Assembly (NCBI RefSeq): GCF_000213055.1 | Contig: NZ_CM001165.1 | Location: 4,858,945 to 4,922,944, forward strand | Direction: 5' to 3' | Source: Streptomyces sp. Tu6071 | Lineage (GTDB): Bacteria > Actinomycetota > Actinomycetes > Streptomycetales > Streptomycetaceae | Length of the DNA stretch: 64,000 nucleotides | Shown here: positions 51,094 through 59,666 of the stretch, piece by piece | How positions within the stretch are numbered: position 1 is the stretch's first letter | Layout of the letters: each line of letters opens with the position of its first letter | Program-made: the position numbers and the translations under genes | Notes under the pieces: model-generated | Databases searched by the model: none | What the model saw: the letters and a program-made list of their open reading frames with translations, nothing else | What the model was told of the DNA's origin: nothing

Positions 51094-51975
51094 TTGACTG
51101 AGAAGCTGCGCCTGATGGCCGTGCACGCCCACCCCGACGACGAGTCCAGCAAGGGCGCCGCCACGATGGCGAAGTACGTCGCGGAGGGGGTGGACGTGCT
51201 GGTCGTCACCTGCACCGGGGGCGAGCGCGGGTCCATCCTCAACCCGAAGCTCCAGGGTGACCCCTACATCGAGGAGAACATCCACGAGGTCCGCCGGAAG
51301 GAGATGGACGAGGCCCGCGAGATCCTCGGCGTCCAGCAGACGTGGCTCGGCTACGTCGACTCCGGCCTCCCCGAGGGCGACCCGCTGCCGCCGCTCCCGG
51401 AGGGCTGCTTCGGGCTCGTGGACGTCGAGGAGGCGGCCGGGCGGCTCGTGCGCGAGATCCGCTCCTTCCGCCCGCAGGTCGTCACGACCTACGACGAGAA
51501 CGGGGGCTACCCGCACCCCGACCACATCATGACCCACAGGATCAGCATGGCGGCCTTCGACGGCGCGGCCGACGCGGAGCGCTTCCCCGAGGCGGAGTTC
51601 GGCCCCGTCTTCCAGCCCGCGAAGCTCTACTACAACCAGGGCTTCAACCGCCAGCGCACCGAGGCGCTGCACGAGGCGCTGCTCGCGCGCGGCCTGGAGT
51701 CCCCGTACGGCGACTGGCTCAAGCGCTGGGAGGAGTCGGAGCGCACCGAGCGCACGCTGACCACCTTCGTCCCGGCCGCCGACTACTTCGAGATCCGCGA
51801 CAAGGCGCTCATCGCGCACGCCACGCAGATCGACCCGGACGGCGGCTGGTTCCGCATCCCGATGGAGATCCAGAAGGAGGTCTGGCCGACCGAGGACTTC
51901 GAGCTGGCGAAGTCTCTGGTCGAAACGTCCCTCCCCGAGGACGACCTCTTTGCGGGCATCCGTGACAATGGCTGA
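51094..51975 (+). CDS. mca: Mycothiol conjugate amidase
   Basis: It hydrolyses mycothiol-S-conjugates to mercapturic acids for export, a detoxification step specific to actinomycetes. The 293-residue length is standard. The metal site is in AVHAHPDDESSKG at the N-terminus and YPHPDHIMTHR near residue 140. TTG at 51094 is the start, supported by GAGGAACG upstream and by family length. Divergent from DUF4307; the next small membrane protein gene starts directly after its stop. Confidence 0.95.
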   Translation: MTEKLRLMAVHAHPDDESSKGAATMAKYVAEGVDVLVVTCTGGERGSILNPKLQGDPYIEENIHEVRRKEMDEAREILGVQQTWLGYVDSGLPEGDPLPPLPEGCFGLVDVEEAAGRLVREIRSFRPQVVTTYDENGGYPHPDHIMTHRISMAAFDGAADAERFPEAEFGPVFQPAKLYYNQGFNRQRTEALHEALLARGLESPYGDWLKRWEESERTERTLTTFVPAADYFEIRDKALIAHATQIDPDGGWFRIPMEIQKEVWPTEDFELAKSLVETSLPEDDLFAGIRDNG

Positions 51976-52233
51976 ATGAGCGGAAGCGCGAGCGCAGGCC
52001 AGGCCATGATCCACTTCGTCCCCCTCGCCGAAGTCGACGCCGACAAGGTGACCCCCGGTCTCCTCGGCTTCGTCGTCTTCGCGGTCATGGCGGCGGGTGT
52101 CTGGGCCCTGATGAAGTCCATGAACCGCCACATGCGGAAGGTCGACTTCAAGGAGCCGGAGGACCCGTCGGCGACGGAGAACAACACGGCGGAGACCAGC
52201 ACGACGAAGGCCGGCACGCCCGGCCGAGGCTGA
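51976..52233 (+). CDS. Small conserved membrane protein following mca
   Basis: The product is 85 residues with one helix (LLGFVVFAVMAAGVWALMKSM) and a charged cytoplasmic tail (NRHMRKVDFKEPEDPSATENN). ATG at 51976 immediately follows the mca stop codon, indicating coupling. From memory, the same gene follows mca in other Streptomyces. Function unknown. Confidence 0.82.
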   Translation: MSGSASAGQAMIHFVPLAEVDADKVTPGLLGFVVFAVMAAGVWALMKSMNRHMRKVDFKEPEDPSATENNTAETSTTKAGTPGRG

Positions 52234-52293
52234 CCCGGCCCCCGGACCCGAGCCTCGACGCGAGCAGCGCGGGGCGGCGGGCCGGGGGCCGGG
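52234..52293. terminator. Hairpin after the mca operon
   Basis: CCCGGCCCCCGG (52234-52245) pairs perfectly with CCGGGGGCCGGG (52282-52293). The remaining gap to 52496 is GC-rich with repeated GGGCCGGG units and holds no supported gene. Confidence 0.6.
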
Positions 52294-52496
52294 CGGCGGG
52301 GCCGGGTCGGCAGCGGGGCCGGGTGCGCCCGGCCGGACGGTCCGGGCGGCGGTTCCGGCGAGGCGGTACGCGGCGGGACGGGCGGTACGTGCCTGGGCGC
52401 CGCGCCGCGCCGTCGGCGTACCCGGCGAGGGCGCGGCCCGGGGTCTTGGCCCGGGGGTGCGGGTGCGCGCCCCCGCGCCCCGCACGCGCCTCCCCC

Positions 52497-55400
52497 TCAC
52501 CACCCCGCCCGGTCCGCCTCCACGCCCATGACCTCCCGTGCGTGGCGGCCCGGGATCATGCCGAGGCGCCAGCCCTGCCAGCCGTCCTCGGGGACCGCGC
52601 CCCGGCCGAGCAGGAGCCGGTAGCCCTCCACGTATCCGCCGAGGGCTTCGTCGCGGGCCGGGTGGGGCGCCGCCGCGAGTGCGGTCAGTTCCTCCTCGGC
52701 CACCGCCGCGCCCACCTCGAAGCCGCCCGCCGACGCGTACGGCAGCAGCGAGGCGTGCAGGAAGCGCGCCCAGTCCCCGCCCCTGCGGTCCCCGTACGAG
52801 CCGAAGAGCCGGCCCGCCTCCTCGGCCAGCTCGACCGCCTGCGCGAGCCGCGCGTTGCCCGCGTCGATCACCGCCAGTTCGAGGCACGTCCACGCCTCGC
52901 CGTGCGCGAGCGCCATGCGCCGGAAGTCGGCGCGCGCGTCGACGAGGAGCTGGCGCGCGAAGCCGCTGTTGCGCAGCGAGCCCGTGCGGGCGGCGCGGTG
53001 GTCGCGCGTGAGGCGCGCCGAGTGGTGCCGGGAGCAGGCGAGCCCGTACACGTCCCGCATCCGCGAGAACATCGTGCGCGCCCGCTCCAGTTCGCGCAGC
53101 GCCGGGTCCCCGACGCCCTCCGCGTCGAGCGCCTGCCCCAGGTAGTACCGCGTCCACGCCTCGCCGCGCGCGTCCTCGTTCTCGCGGTGGCGGCTCAGCG
53201 CGGCGCGCAGCCCCTCGACGGCCGCCGCCGAGTCCCCGGCGACCAGCTCGGCGCGCGCGAGCTGGGTCAGTGCCCACGCCTCGCCGCGCCCGTCGCGCGT
53301 GCGCCCGTACAGCTCCAGCGCCTCCTGGAGCGAGTCCGAGGCCCGCGCGACCTCGTCGAGCCGCAGCCACACCTGGCCCAACTGGTAGTGCGCCCAGGCG
53401 AGTCCGTGCACGGACTCGTTGTCGCGGTGCAGGGCGAGCGATTCCCGCAGGAGCGTGAGCGCCTCGCCCGGGTATCCCCGGTCGCGCTCCACGGCGGCGA
53501 GCGCGTGGAGCGTCCAGCCCCGGTCGCCGCCGAGCGCGGGCCCGCTCTGGAGCGCCACCGCCTCGCGCAGCTTCTCGGCCGCCTCGGGCAGGCGCCCCTG
53601 GTGGTGCAGGGTGATGCCGAGCGAGCCGAGCGCGCGCGCCGTGCCGGGCTCGTTGCGCGCCTCGCGGTACAGGTCGACGACGGAGGCGAGCGTCGTACGG
53701 GCCGTGTCCAGCTCGCCGAGCTGCCGTGCCGCGATGCCCTTGCGCCACTGCACCGAGCGCCCGAGCAGCCCCTTGTCCACCGCCTCCGTCACCTCGCTGA
53801 TCTCGCCCAGGCGGTAGAGGTCCCCGCGCAGCAGGCAGTAGTCGCACAGCGCGCCGAGCAGATCGAGCACCGCGCGCTGGTCGACCCCCTCCGCCTGCCG
53901 CAACGCCGCCGTGATGAAGCTGGATTCCTCGTCCAGCCACCCCAAGGCCGCCTCCAGCGAGGCGAATCCGTGCGGGCCGGGGGCGCCGACCCGCGTGGAC
54001 GTCTTGCCGTCCACGAGCCGGATCACCGCGTCCGCCAGTTCGCCGTAGTCGACGATCAACCGCTCCAGCGCGGCGGTCCGCTCCGCCGCCTCCTCCTCGT
54101 CCGCGAGTCGCGTGCGCGCGAACGCCCTGACGACGTCGTGGAGCCGGTACCTGTCCCCGCGCACGTGGTCGACGAGCCCGGCCGCCGCCAGTTCGGCGAG
54201 CAGCCCCGTCGCCGTCCGCTCCGGCACGTCGAGCAGCGCCGCCGCCGCGCCCGCGCCGAGCGAGGCCCGGCCCGCGAGCGCGAGCCGCCGCAACAACCGC
54301 TGCCCCTCGGGCGCGAGGTCCGTGTACCGCAGCCACAGCGCCCGCTCCACCGGGGCGACGGGACCGTAGGCGGCGAGGTCGGCGACGAGGCCGCGCGGGG
54401 TGCGCGCCCCGAGCGCCGAGCCCGCGATCCGCAGCGCGAGCGGCAGCCCGCCGCACAACTCCCCGATCCCGTCCATCGCTTCGGCGTCGTACGGGCCGGT
54501 CAGCGGCCCCGCGCCCGCCCGTACGACCTCCTCCGCGCCCGCCGCTTCGAGCGCCCCCACCGGGAACTGGTGCACCCAGGCGCCGTCCTCCTCGGCCGAG
54601 TCGGCACCCGGATCGGTCAGGTCCAGCGGGGCGCGCGCCGTCACCAGGACGAGGCTGTCGGAGTGCTCGGGCAGCAGGGCCCGTACCTGCGCCGCGTCGG
54701 AGGCGTCGTCCAGGATCACCGCGACCGGCAGCCCGTGCAGGTGCTTGCGGTACAACTCCGTGAGCTTCCGCACCTGTTGCTCCGAAGAGCTGCGGTCCCG
54801 GAAGAGCAGTTGCTCGCGCGGGGCGCCGAGGCGGTTGAGCAGGTGCATGAGCGCGTCGCGGGTCGGGAGCGGCGGGGTGTCCGGGCTGCCGCCGCGCAGG
54901 TCCACGACGCAGGCGCCCTTGAACTGATCCCGCAGCGCGTGCGCGGCCCGTACCGCGAGCGTCGTCCGGCCGGCGCCCGGCTCCCCGTGCAGCACCACGA
55001 CGACCGGTCGCGTCCGCGTCGCCGCCCGCGCCGCGCCCACGAGCCGCGCGATCTCCGCGAGTTCGGCCCGCCGCCCCGCGAACACCCCGTCCGCCTCCGG
55101 GAGGTGCGCGAAGGACTGCTCCAGCACCGAGCGGCGCCGCGCCGCGGCCCCGCGGTCCGTCGTCCGGACGAGCCCGGAGCGCCGCCCCGTGCTCCTGCCG
55201 CCCGTGCCCGCCGCCACGCTACGGGCCAGCAGGCGCTGTTGGTCGAGGTACGGGCGGATGCCCCGGACCTCCAGGGCCGTGAGCCACTGCAGGCGGGCCT
55301 GTTCGAGCCCGCCGGGCTGGCCCAGGGCCCCGGCCCGGTGGTGCGCGGCCGGCCAGTACCCGGCCGTCGCCTTCACGAAGGTCGTCGCCGCGCCCGCCAC

Positions 55401-55772
55401 CGCGACCGTGGCACCGGCCCCGACGGCCGCCCCGACCCCCGTGCCCAGCACGACGTCCGCGACGAAGGCGGCGGCCGTCGCCGTCGCCGTGACGAGCAGC
55501 GGACCGCCGAGGGTGCGCGGCGAGAAGGCAGTGGAGATGCTGACCGCGCCCGCCGCCGCCTCGTCGAGCGCCGCCGTGTACGCCGCGTACTCCTCCGCCG
55601 CGGGAGCCGTCCACTCGTCCACTGCCGCCCTCGCCCGCCCGAGCAGCACGGTCGCGTCGAGCTTCCCGCCGCCGCGCCGCACCTCCTCGTCCACGGAACG
55701 CGTCAACAGCCGCTCCGCCTCCGCCCGATGCTCGGCCCGCAGCCCCGCCCGCCCCGCCGACTCCTGCGCCAT
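52497..55772 (-). CDS. Large NB-ARC/TPR (STAND) protein with N-terminal membrane domain
   Basis: The product is 1091 residues (ATG at 55772). N-terminus: helical region, then two hydrophobic helices near residues 90-135. NB-ARC ATPase: P-loop HGEPGAGRTTLA (262-273), Walker B VILDDASD (352-359), GGLPLALRIAGSAL (441-454), and an MHD-like YRLHDVV near 570. TPR-rich helical repeats cover about 640-1091. STAND NTPases act as ligand-gated switches in regulation and in antiviral defence (Avs-type). Here there is no toxic effector domain and no partner genes, so regulation is the default reading. The extra 15 N-terminal codons of the longer frame were dropped. Confidence 0.9.
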   Translation of the reverse strand: MAQESAGRAGLRAEHRAEAERLLTRSVDEEVRRGGGKLDATVLLGRARAAVDEWTAPAAEEYAAYTAALDEAAAGAVSISTAFSPRTLGGPLLVTATATAAAFVADVVLGTGVGAAVGAGATVAVAGAATTFVKATAGYWPAAHHRAGALGQPGGLEQARLQWLTALEVRGIRPYLDQQRLLARSVAAGTGGRSTGRRSGLVRTTDRGAAARRRSVLEQSFAHLPEADGVFAGRRAELAEIARLVGAARAATRTRPVVVVLHGEPGAGRTTLAVRAAHALRDQFKGACVVDLRGGSPDTPPLPTRDALMHLLNRLGAPREQLLFRDRSSSEQQVRKLTELYRKHLHGLPVAVILDDASDAAQVRALLPEHSDSLVLVTARAPLDLTDPGADSAEEDGAWVHQFPVGALEAAGAEEVVRAGAGPLTGPYDAEAMDGIGELCGGLPLALRIAGSALGARTPRGLVADLAAYGPVAPVERALWLRYTDLAPEGQRLLRRLALAGRASLGAGAAAALLDVPERTATGLLAELAAAGLVDHVRGDRYRLHDVVRAFARTRLADEEEAAERTAALERLIVDYGELADAVIRLVDGKTSTRVGAPGPHGFASLEAALGWLDEESSFITAALRQAEGVDQRAVLDLLGALCDYCLLRGDLYRLGEISEVTEAVDKGLLGRSVQWRKGIAARQLGELDTARTTLASVVDLYREARNEPGTARALGSLGITLHHQGRLPEAAEKLREAVALQSGPALGGDRGWTLHALAAVERDRGYPGEALTLLRESLALHRDNESVHGLAWAHYQLGQVWLRLDEVARASDSLQEALELYGRTRDGRGEAWALTQLARAELVAGDSAAAVEGLRAALSRHRENEDARGEAWTRYYLGQALDAEGVGDPALRELERARTMFSRMRDVYGLACSRHHSARLTRDHRAARTGSLRNSGFARQLLVDARADFRRMALAHGEAWTCLELAVIDAGNARLAQAVELAEEAGRLFGSYGDRRGGDWARFLHASLLPYASAGGFEVGAAVAEEELTALAAAPHPARDEALGGYVEGYRLLLGRGAVPEDGWQGWRLGMIPGRHAREVMGVEADRAGW

Positions 55773-55938
55773 GCCAGCCCCTTCCCGTCCCCCGTGTCTC
55801 CCCGGGACCTCTACCACGGTCGTCGCACACAGATGCGAGAACGGTTCCCGGAACTCGGGGTGATCGCACTTCCCGGTCGGTGGGGAGGGGGCTTTGGGGC
55901 GGTACGGGGCGCCGTGCCCCGTACGGAACGGCGGGCCG

Positions 55939-56580
55939 TCAGTCCGTGTACCCCACGGCCCGCAGCGCCTCCTCGACCTTCGCGCGGTGCCGCGCCTCCC
56001 AGTCGTCGAGCGACTGCGCCTCTTCCGCGGCCAGCCGCTCCCGTGCCGTGCGCAGCACCTCGGCCGCCCGCGCGGCCGGGGTCACGACGACGCCCTCCTC
56101 GTCCGCCACGACGAGGTCCCCCGCGCGTACGCCCACGCCCCCGCAGCGCACCTCCTCGCCGAGCGAGCCGAGCCCCTTCTTCGTACCGGGCACCGGCACA
56201 ATGCCCCGCGCGTACACGGGGAATCCGGCCGCGCGCACCTCGCCGAGGTCGCGGATCACGCCGTCCACGACGAAACCGGCGATCCCGCGCCGCTGCGCCA
56301 CGGCGCACACGTTCCCGCCCGCGAGCGCGTACTCCAGGTCCCCGGACTCCACGACGACGACCGAGCCCGGCGCGGCCCGGTAGATCGCCGCGTGCAGCAT
56401 GAGGTTGTCGCCCGGCACGCACCGCACGGTGTACGCGGGCCCCGCGAGCCGCGGTCCGGGCCCCCACAGCGGCCGTATTCCGGCATCCATGACCTGCGCC
56501 CCGCCCAGCACCTCGGCCAGGGTGGTCGACGGCACCTCCCCGAACTCCGCGAACTCCCCGGACTCCTCGACGTCACTCAT
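55939..56580 (-). CDS. RraA-family protein (4-hydroxy-4-methyl-2-oxoglutarate aldolase/RNase E regulator fold)
   Basis: The product is 213 residues (ATG at 56580, MSDVEESGEF). The RraA-type fold is seen in VPSTTLAEVLGGAQVMDAGIRPL, VSVVVVESGD-like VVVVESGDLEYALAGGN, and GFVVDGVIRDLGEVRAAGFPVYARG. These carry the Gly-rich and Arg/Asp residues of the HMG/CHA aldolase subgroup. Streptomyces lacks the gamma-proteobacterial RNase E setting, so an aldolase-like role is more probable. Lone gene with a 5' gap to the YdeI-family gene of 148 bp. Confidence 0.86.
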   Translation of the reverse strand: MSDVEESGEFAEFGEVPSTTLAEVLGGAQVMDAGIRPLWGPGPRLAGPAYTVRCVPGDNLMLHAAIYRAAPGSVVVVESGDLEYALAGGNVCAVAQRRGIAGFVVDGVIRDLGEVRAAGFPVYARGIVPVPGTKKGLGSLGEEVRCGGVGVRAGDLVVADEEGVVVTPAARAAEVLRTARERLAAEEAQSLDDWEARHRAKVEEALRAVGYTD

Positions 56581-56728
56581 ACGCGCGCTCCTTCTCGGTG
56601 TGGTCACCACGGATCATGCCACCGGCCCGAGCGGGGCCGTCCGCGGCTTCCGGGGGAGTGGAAGGCGCGGGGGTACGGGGACGCCGCGCCCCTGCCCGCC
56701 GCGCCTCGCCGTCGCGGTGCCCGGTCCG

Positions 56729-57316
56729 TCAGGGGCGGGGCTTCCTGCCCTCGGCGAGCATCGCGACGAACTTCTCGATCCGGGAGGCGCGGGTCTGCGG
56801 CCTCTTGGCGTCCTCGACGCGGTAGAGGATCGCGTAGCGGTTGCCGCTGTCGAGCGTGGCGAAGAACGCGGCGGCGGCGGGCACCGCGTCGAGCGCGGCC
56901 CGGAGGTCGTCGGGCACCACGGCCTTGCTCGGGCTCGCGTACGCCGCCGCCCAGCGGCCGTCCGCCTTGGCCCTCTCGACCTCGGCGAGACCGGACGCCC
57001 GCATCCGGCCCTCCTCGACGAGGCGGGCCACCTTGTCCCGGTTCACCTGGGACCACTTGCTGGTGGGTCGCCGCGGGCTGAAGCGCTGCAACCAGTGCCG
57101 CTCGTCCAGCTTCTTCTTGTGCCCGTCGATCCAGCCGAAGCACAGCGCCGACTCCAGCGCCGTGGCGTAGTCGACACCGACCAGCCCGGAGCCCTTCTTC
57201 GGGATGCGCAGCCACACCCCCGGGGCCACGGCGTGGTGCTGCTCCAGCCACTCCTCCCAGTCCGCCCGGGTGGCGAAGCCGAGAACCGGGTCCTGCGCGC
57301 TCGATGGTTCAGCCAT
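56729..57316 (-). CDS. YdeI/OmpD-associated family protein
   Basis: The product is 195 residues (ATG at 57316). Features of the YdeI family (bacteriocin-protection type) are the N-terminal LGFATRADWEEWLEQHH, YATALESALCFGWIDG, and SPRRPTSKWSQVNRDKVARL. The C-terminal part (DLRAALDAVPAAAAFF...RRVEDAKRP) is the conserved tail with Arg/Lys. Role in Streptomyces is unknown. It marks the end of the conserved chromosomal region; downstream (plus strand) the accessory cluster begins at about 57.7 kb. Confidence 0.86.
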   Translation of the reverse strand: MAEPSSAQDPVLGFATRADWEEWLEQHHAVAPGVWLRIPKKGSGLVGVDYATALESALCFGWIDGHKKKLDERHWLQRFSPRRPTSKWSQVNRDKVARLVEEGRMRASGLAEVERAKADGRWAAAYASPSKAVVPDDLRAALDAVPAAAAFFATLDSGNRYAILYRVEDAKRPQTRASRIEKFVAMLAEGRKPRP

Positions 57317-57678
57317 GAACGGTATCCAAGGCCACCGGACGGGCACGGTCAACGGCCCGCCGAGGTGAGGGGGCCGAAGTCCTCCGGGCGGTGGCCGACC
57401 GGTACCCCGGCCAGCGCGCGGCGCGACCACCCCGGCGCGTCGGGGAGTAGTCGCGTCGAGGGGCGCGAACCCGTCGGGGCGCGGTCCCGTCGGGGCGCGG
57501 TCCCGCCGAGGGGAATTCCCGCCGCGGTGCCACGGGACCGCGCGCTTGGGGCATATGACATGTGGGGGCGTCACGGCAGCGGGGCGCGCCCGGAGTTGGC
57601 GGTCGGCAACGCGGGAGATGTCGTGCCGCTGCCCCGGCCCGAAGATGAGATTCCGGCTTCGGAACCTGTGGAGGGCAT
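57317..57678. promoter_or_regulatory. Intergenic boundary with tandem repeats and a probable cluster promoter
   Basis: These 362 bp have no supported gene. A tandem CGTCGGGGCGCGGTCC repeat lies near 57470-57510. A relatively AT-rich GGGCATATGACATGTGG segment near 57550-57565 is the best candidate for the promoter of the DUF1702 operon. No tRNA or obvious attachment site is visible at this junction. Confidence 0.5.
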
Positions 57679-58671
57679 GTGGCGAGAACTATCGGATCGC
57701 TCCGGCGGACACTGTTCGCCCCACCGCTCGCGGAAGTCTCCTTCGCGCGACGCGGGTTTCCCCCGCTACCCGCCGACAGCCCCGCGGCCGGGCTCCAGGC
57801 GGTGCCCCGCGCCGTGGTCTGCGGTTTCGAGTGGGCCATCGAGGCCAAAGGGCTGGACGACCTGGCGCCCCGGCTGGAACTGGTCGACGTCGAGCAGCGC
57901 GGCTTCGCCTACGAGGGCGCGACGATGGCGTGCACCGTGCTGGACGCCATGGGGCGTCGCGGCGACCGCACCCGGACCCTGCTCCAGGGGCCCGGCCGTC
58001 CGCACGTCCTGCTGGCCTACATCGGCATCGGCTTCGCCATGGCGCGGCTGCCGCGCGTGCTGTGGAAGAAGGTGCTCCCCGACCTCCCCGGCCAGCCGTA
58101 CCACCCCGTGATGAGCTGGCTGGCGGTGGACGGCTACGGCTTCGACCTCGCCTACTTCCACACCCGCCGCTGGGTGAAGGAGCAGCGGGTCCCGGCGGCC
58201 TACCCGTGGCAGGGCGCGCCCGAGTACTTCCCGCGCGCCGTGGACCAGGGCATCGGCCGGGCGCTGTGGTTCATCCACGGAGCCCGGCCTGAGCGGGTCG
58301 ATGCCGCCGTACGTGCCTTCGCCGGTCACCGGCAGGCGGACCTGTGGAGCGGGGTCGGGCTCGCCGCCGCCTTCGCGGGCGGCTGCGACGCCGACGGCTT
58401 CGCGGCCCTGCGCCGGCTGGCGGGCGGCCACCGGCCCGAACTGGCCCAGGGCGCGGTCTTCGCGATCCGCGCCCGCGACCTGGCCGGGCACGTGCCCGCG
58501 CACACCACCCTCGCCGCCCGCGCCCTGACCGACCTCTCGGTCCCGGCGGCGGTCGCCCTGGCCGACGACTGCGCCGTCCGGGACGAGGCTCCGGGACCGG
58601 TCCCGGCCTACGAGCGCTGGAGAGGCGCGCTCAGCACCCGACTCGGCCCGCGCACCCACGACCGAACCTGA
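57679..58671 (+). CDS. DUF1702 (UnbL-like) protein, copy 1
   Basis: The product is 330 residues. DUF1702 (Pfam name for UnbL family, as I recall) is tied to enediyne clusters. Family landmarks: RRGFPPLP at the start, RGFAYEGATMAC near residue 74, AYIGIGFAMARLPRVLWK, SWLAVDGYGFDLAYFHTRRWV, and PRAVDQGIGRALWFIHG. GTG at 57679 follows GGAGGG. It starts a plus-strand operon (DUF1702, DUF1702, P450), with 14 bp to the next gene. Biochemical function is not established. Confidence 0.85.
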   Translation: MARTIGSLRRTLFAPPLAEVSFARRGFPPLPADSPAAGLQAVPRAVVCGFEWAIEAKGLDDLAPRLELVDVEQRGFAYEGATMACTVLDAMGRRGDRTRTLLQGPGRPHVLLAYIGIGFAMARLPRVLWKKVLPDLPGQPYHPVMSWLAVDGYGFDLAYFHTRRWVKEQRVPAAYPWQGAPEYFPRAVDQGIGRALWFIHGARPERVDAAVRAFAGHRQADLWSGVGLAAAFAGGCDADGFAALRRLAGGHRPELAQGAVFAIRARDLAGHVPAHTTLAARALTDLSVPAAVALADDCAVRDEAPGPVPAYERWRGALSTRLGPRTHDRT

Positions 58672-58685
58672 GGAGGAGAAGGCAG

Positions 58686-59666
58686 ATGCCGCACATCACA
58701 GGACGGATCCGGCGACGGGTCCTGACACCGAAGGTCTCCGAGACGCTGCTGGAGAAACGCGGATTCCACCGCAAGGACCCGGAGTCCCAGCGCCTGCTGG
58801 AGACGGTCGGGGCACGGTTCCTGGAGGGGTACGGCCACGTGGTGGCCGCCTCCTCGACGGCCGAGGCCGAGGAGGGCCTGCGCCAGGTGCCGGACCAGTT
58901 CCGCGGCTTCGCCTACGAGGGCGCGGGCATGGGCGCCGCGATGCTCGACGGCATACCGGGCCTGGGCCGCGGCCATGTGCGCCGGCTGCTGGCCGGGGAG
59001 GGCGCCGCCCACGAGTACATGATCTACGTCGGCATCGGCTGGTCCATGGGACGGCTGCCGAAGTCCCTGTGGGCCGACATCGACGCCCTCGACCCGCTGC
59101 TGCGCTGGCTGGTGCTCGACGGCTACGGCTTCCACCAGGCGTACTTCCGCACGGAGCGCTACGTGCGTCAGCGCTACCGCGAGGCGCGCTTTCCCTGGCC
59201 CGCGCACGACCACCCGGAGTACGCGGGCAACGCGATCGACCAGGGCATCGGCCGGGCGCTGTGGTTCGTCTGCGGTACCGACACCGATCTCGTCGCCGAC
59301 ACCATCGGCACGTTCCCCGAGGCCCGCCGGTCCGACCTCTACGGGGGTGTCGGGCTGGCCGCCACGTACGCGGCCGGCTCCGGCGAGCGGGAGCTGACCG
59401 GGCTCGTCAAGCGGGCGGGCGAACACCGGGGTTCGCTCGCGCAGGGGAGCGCCTTCGCGGCGGAGGCCCGGCTGCGCGCCGGACTGCTCATGCCGCAGAC
59501 CGCGCGGGCCACCCGTGTGCTGTGCGGCATGGAGCCCGAGGAGGCGGCGGCCATTACCCAGGACGTGCGCCCGCGCGGTGCGGCGACGGGCCCGCTCCCG
59601 GCGTACGAGGAGTGGCGCCGGGCGATCGCCGCCCGGATCACCGGCGGCGAAGAGGGGCTGCGGTGA
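58686..59666 (+). CDS. DUF1702 (UnbL-like) protein, copy 2
   Basis: The product is 326 residues, paralogous to the preceding gene: FRGFAYEGAGMGAAMLD, YVGIGWSMGRLPKSLW, RWLVLDGYGFHQAYFRTERYV and NAIDQGIGRALWFVCG align at the same places. It starts MPHITGRIRRRVL and retains the family length. ATG at 58686 has AGGAGAAGG upstream. The stop overlaps the P450 start (GTGA). Tandem copies suggest heteromeric function or a recent duplication with divergence. Confidence 0.86.
   Translation: MPHITGRIRRRVLTPKVSETLLEKRGFHRKDPESQRLLETVGARFLEGYGHVVAASSTAEAEEGLRQVPDQFRGFAYEGAGMGAAMLDGIPGLGRGHVRRLLAGEGAAHEYMIYVGIGWSMGRLPKSLWADIDALDPLLRWLVLDGYGFHQAYFRTERYVRQRYREARFPWPAHDHPEYAGNAIDQGIGRALWFVCGTDTDLVADTIGTFPEARRSDLYGGVGLAATYAAGSGERELTGLVKRAGEHRGSLAQGSAFAAEARLRAGLLMPQTARATRVLCGMEPEEAAAITQDVRPRGAATGPLPAYEEWRRAIAARITGGEEGLR

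Noticed and set aside
57317..57678. Integration site (tRNA/att) at the border of the accessory cluster
   Set aside because: No tRNA-like sequence, integrase or flanking direct repeat is visible.
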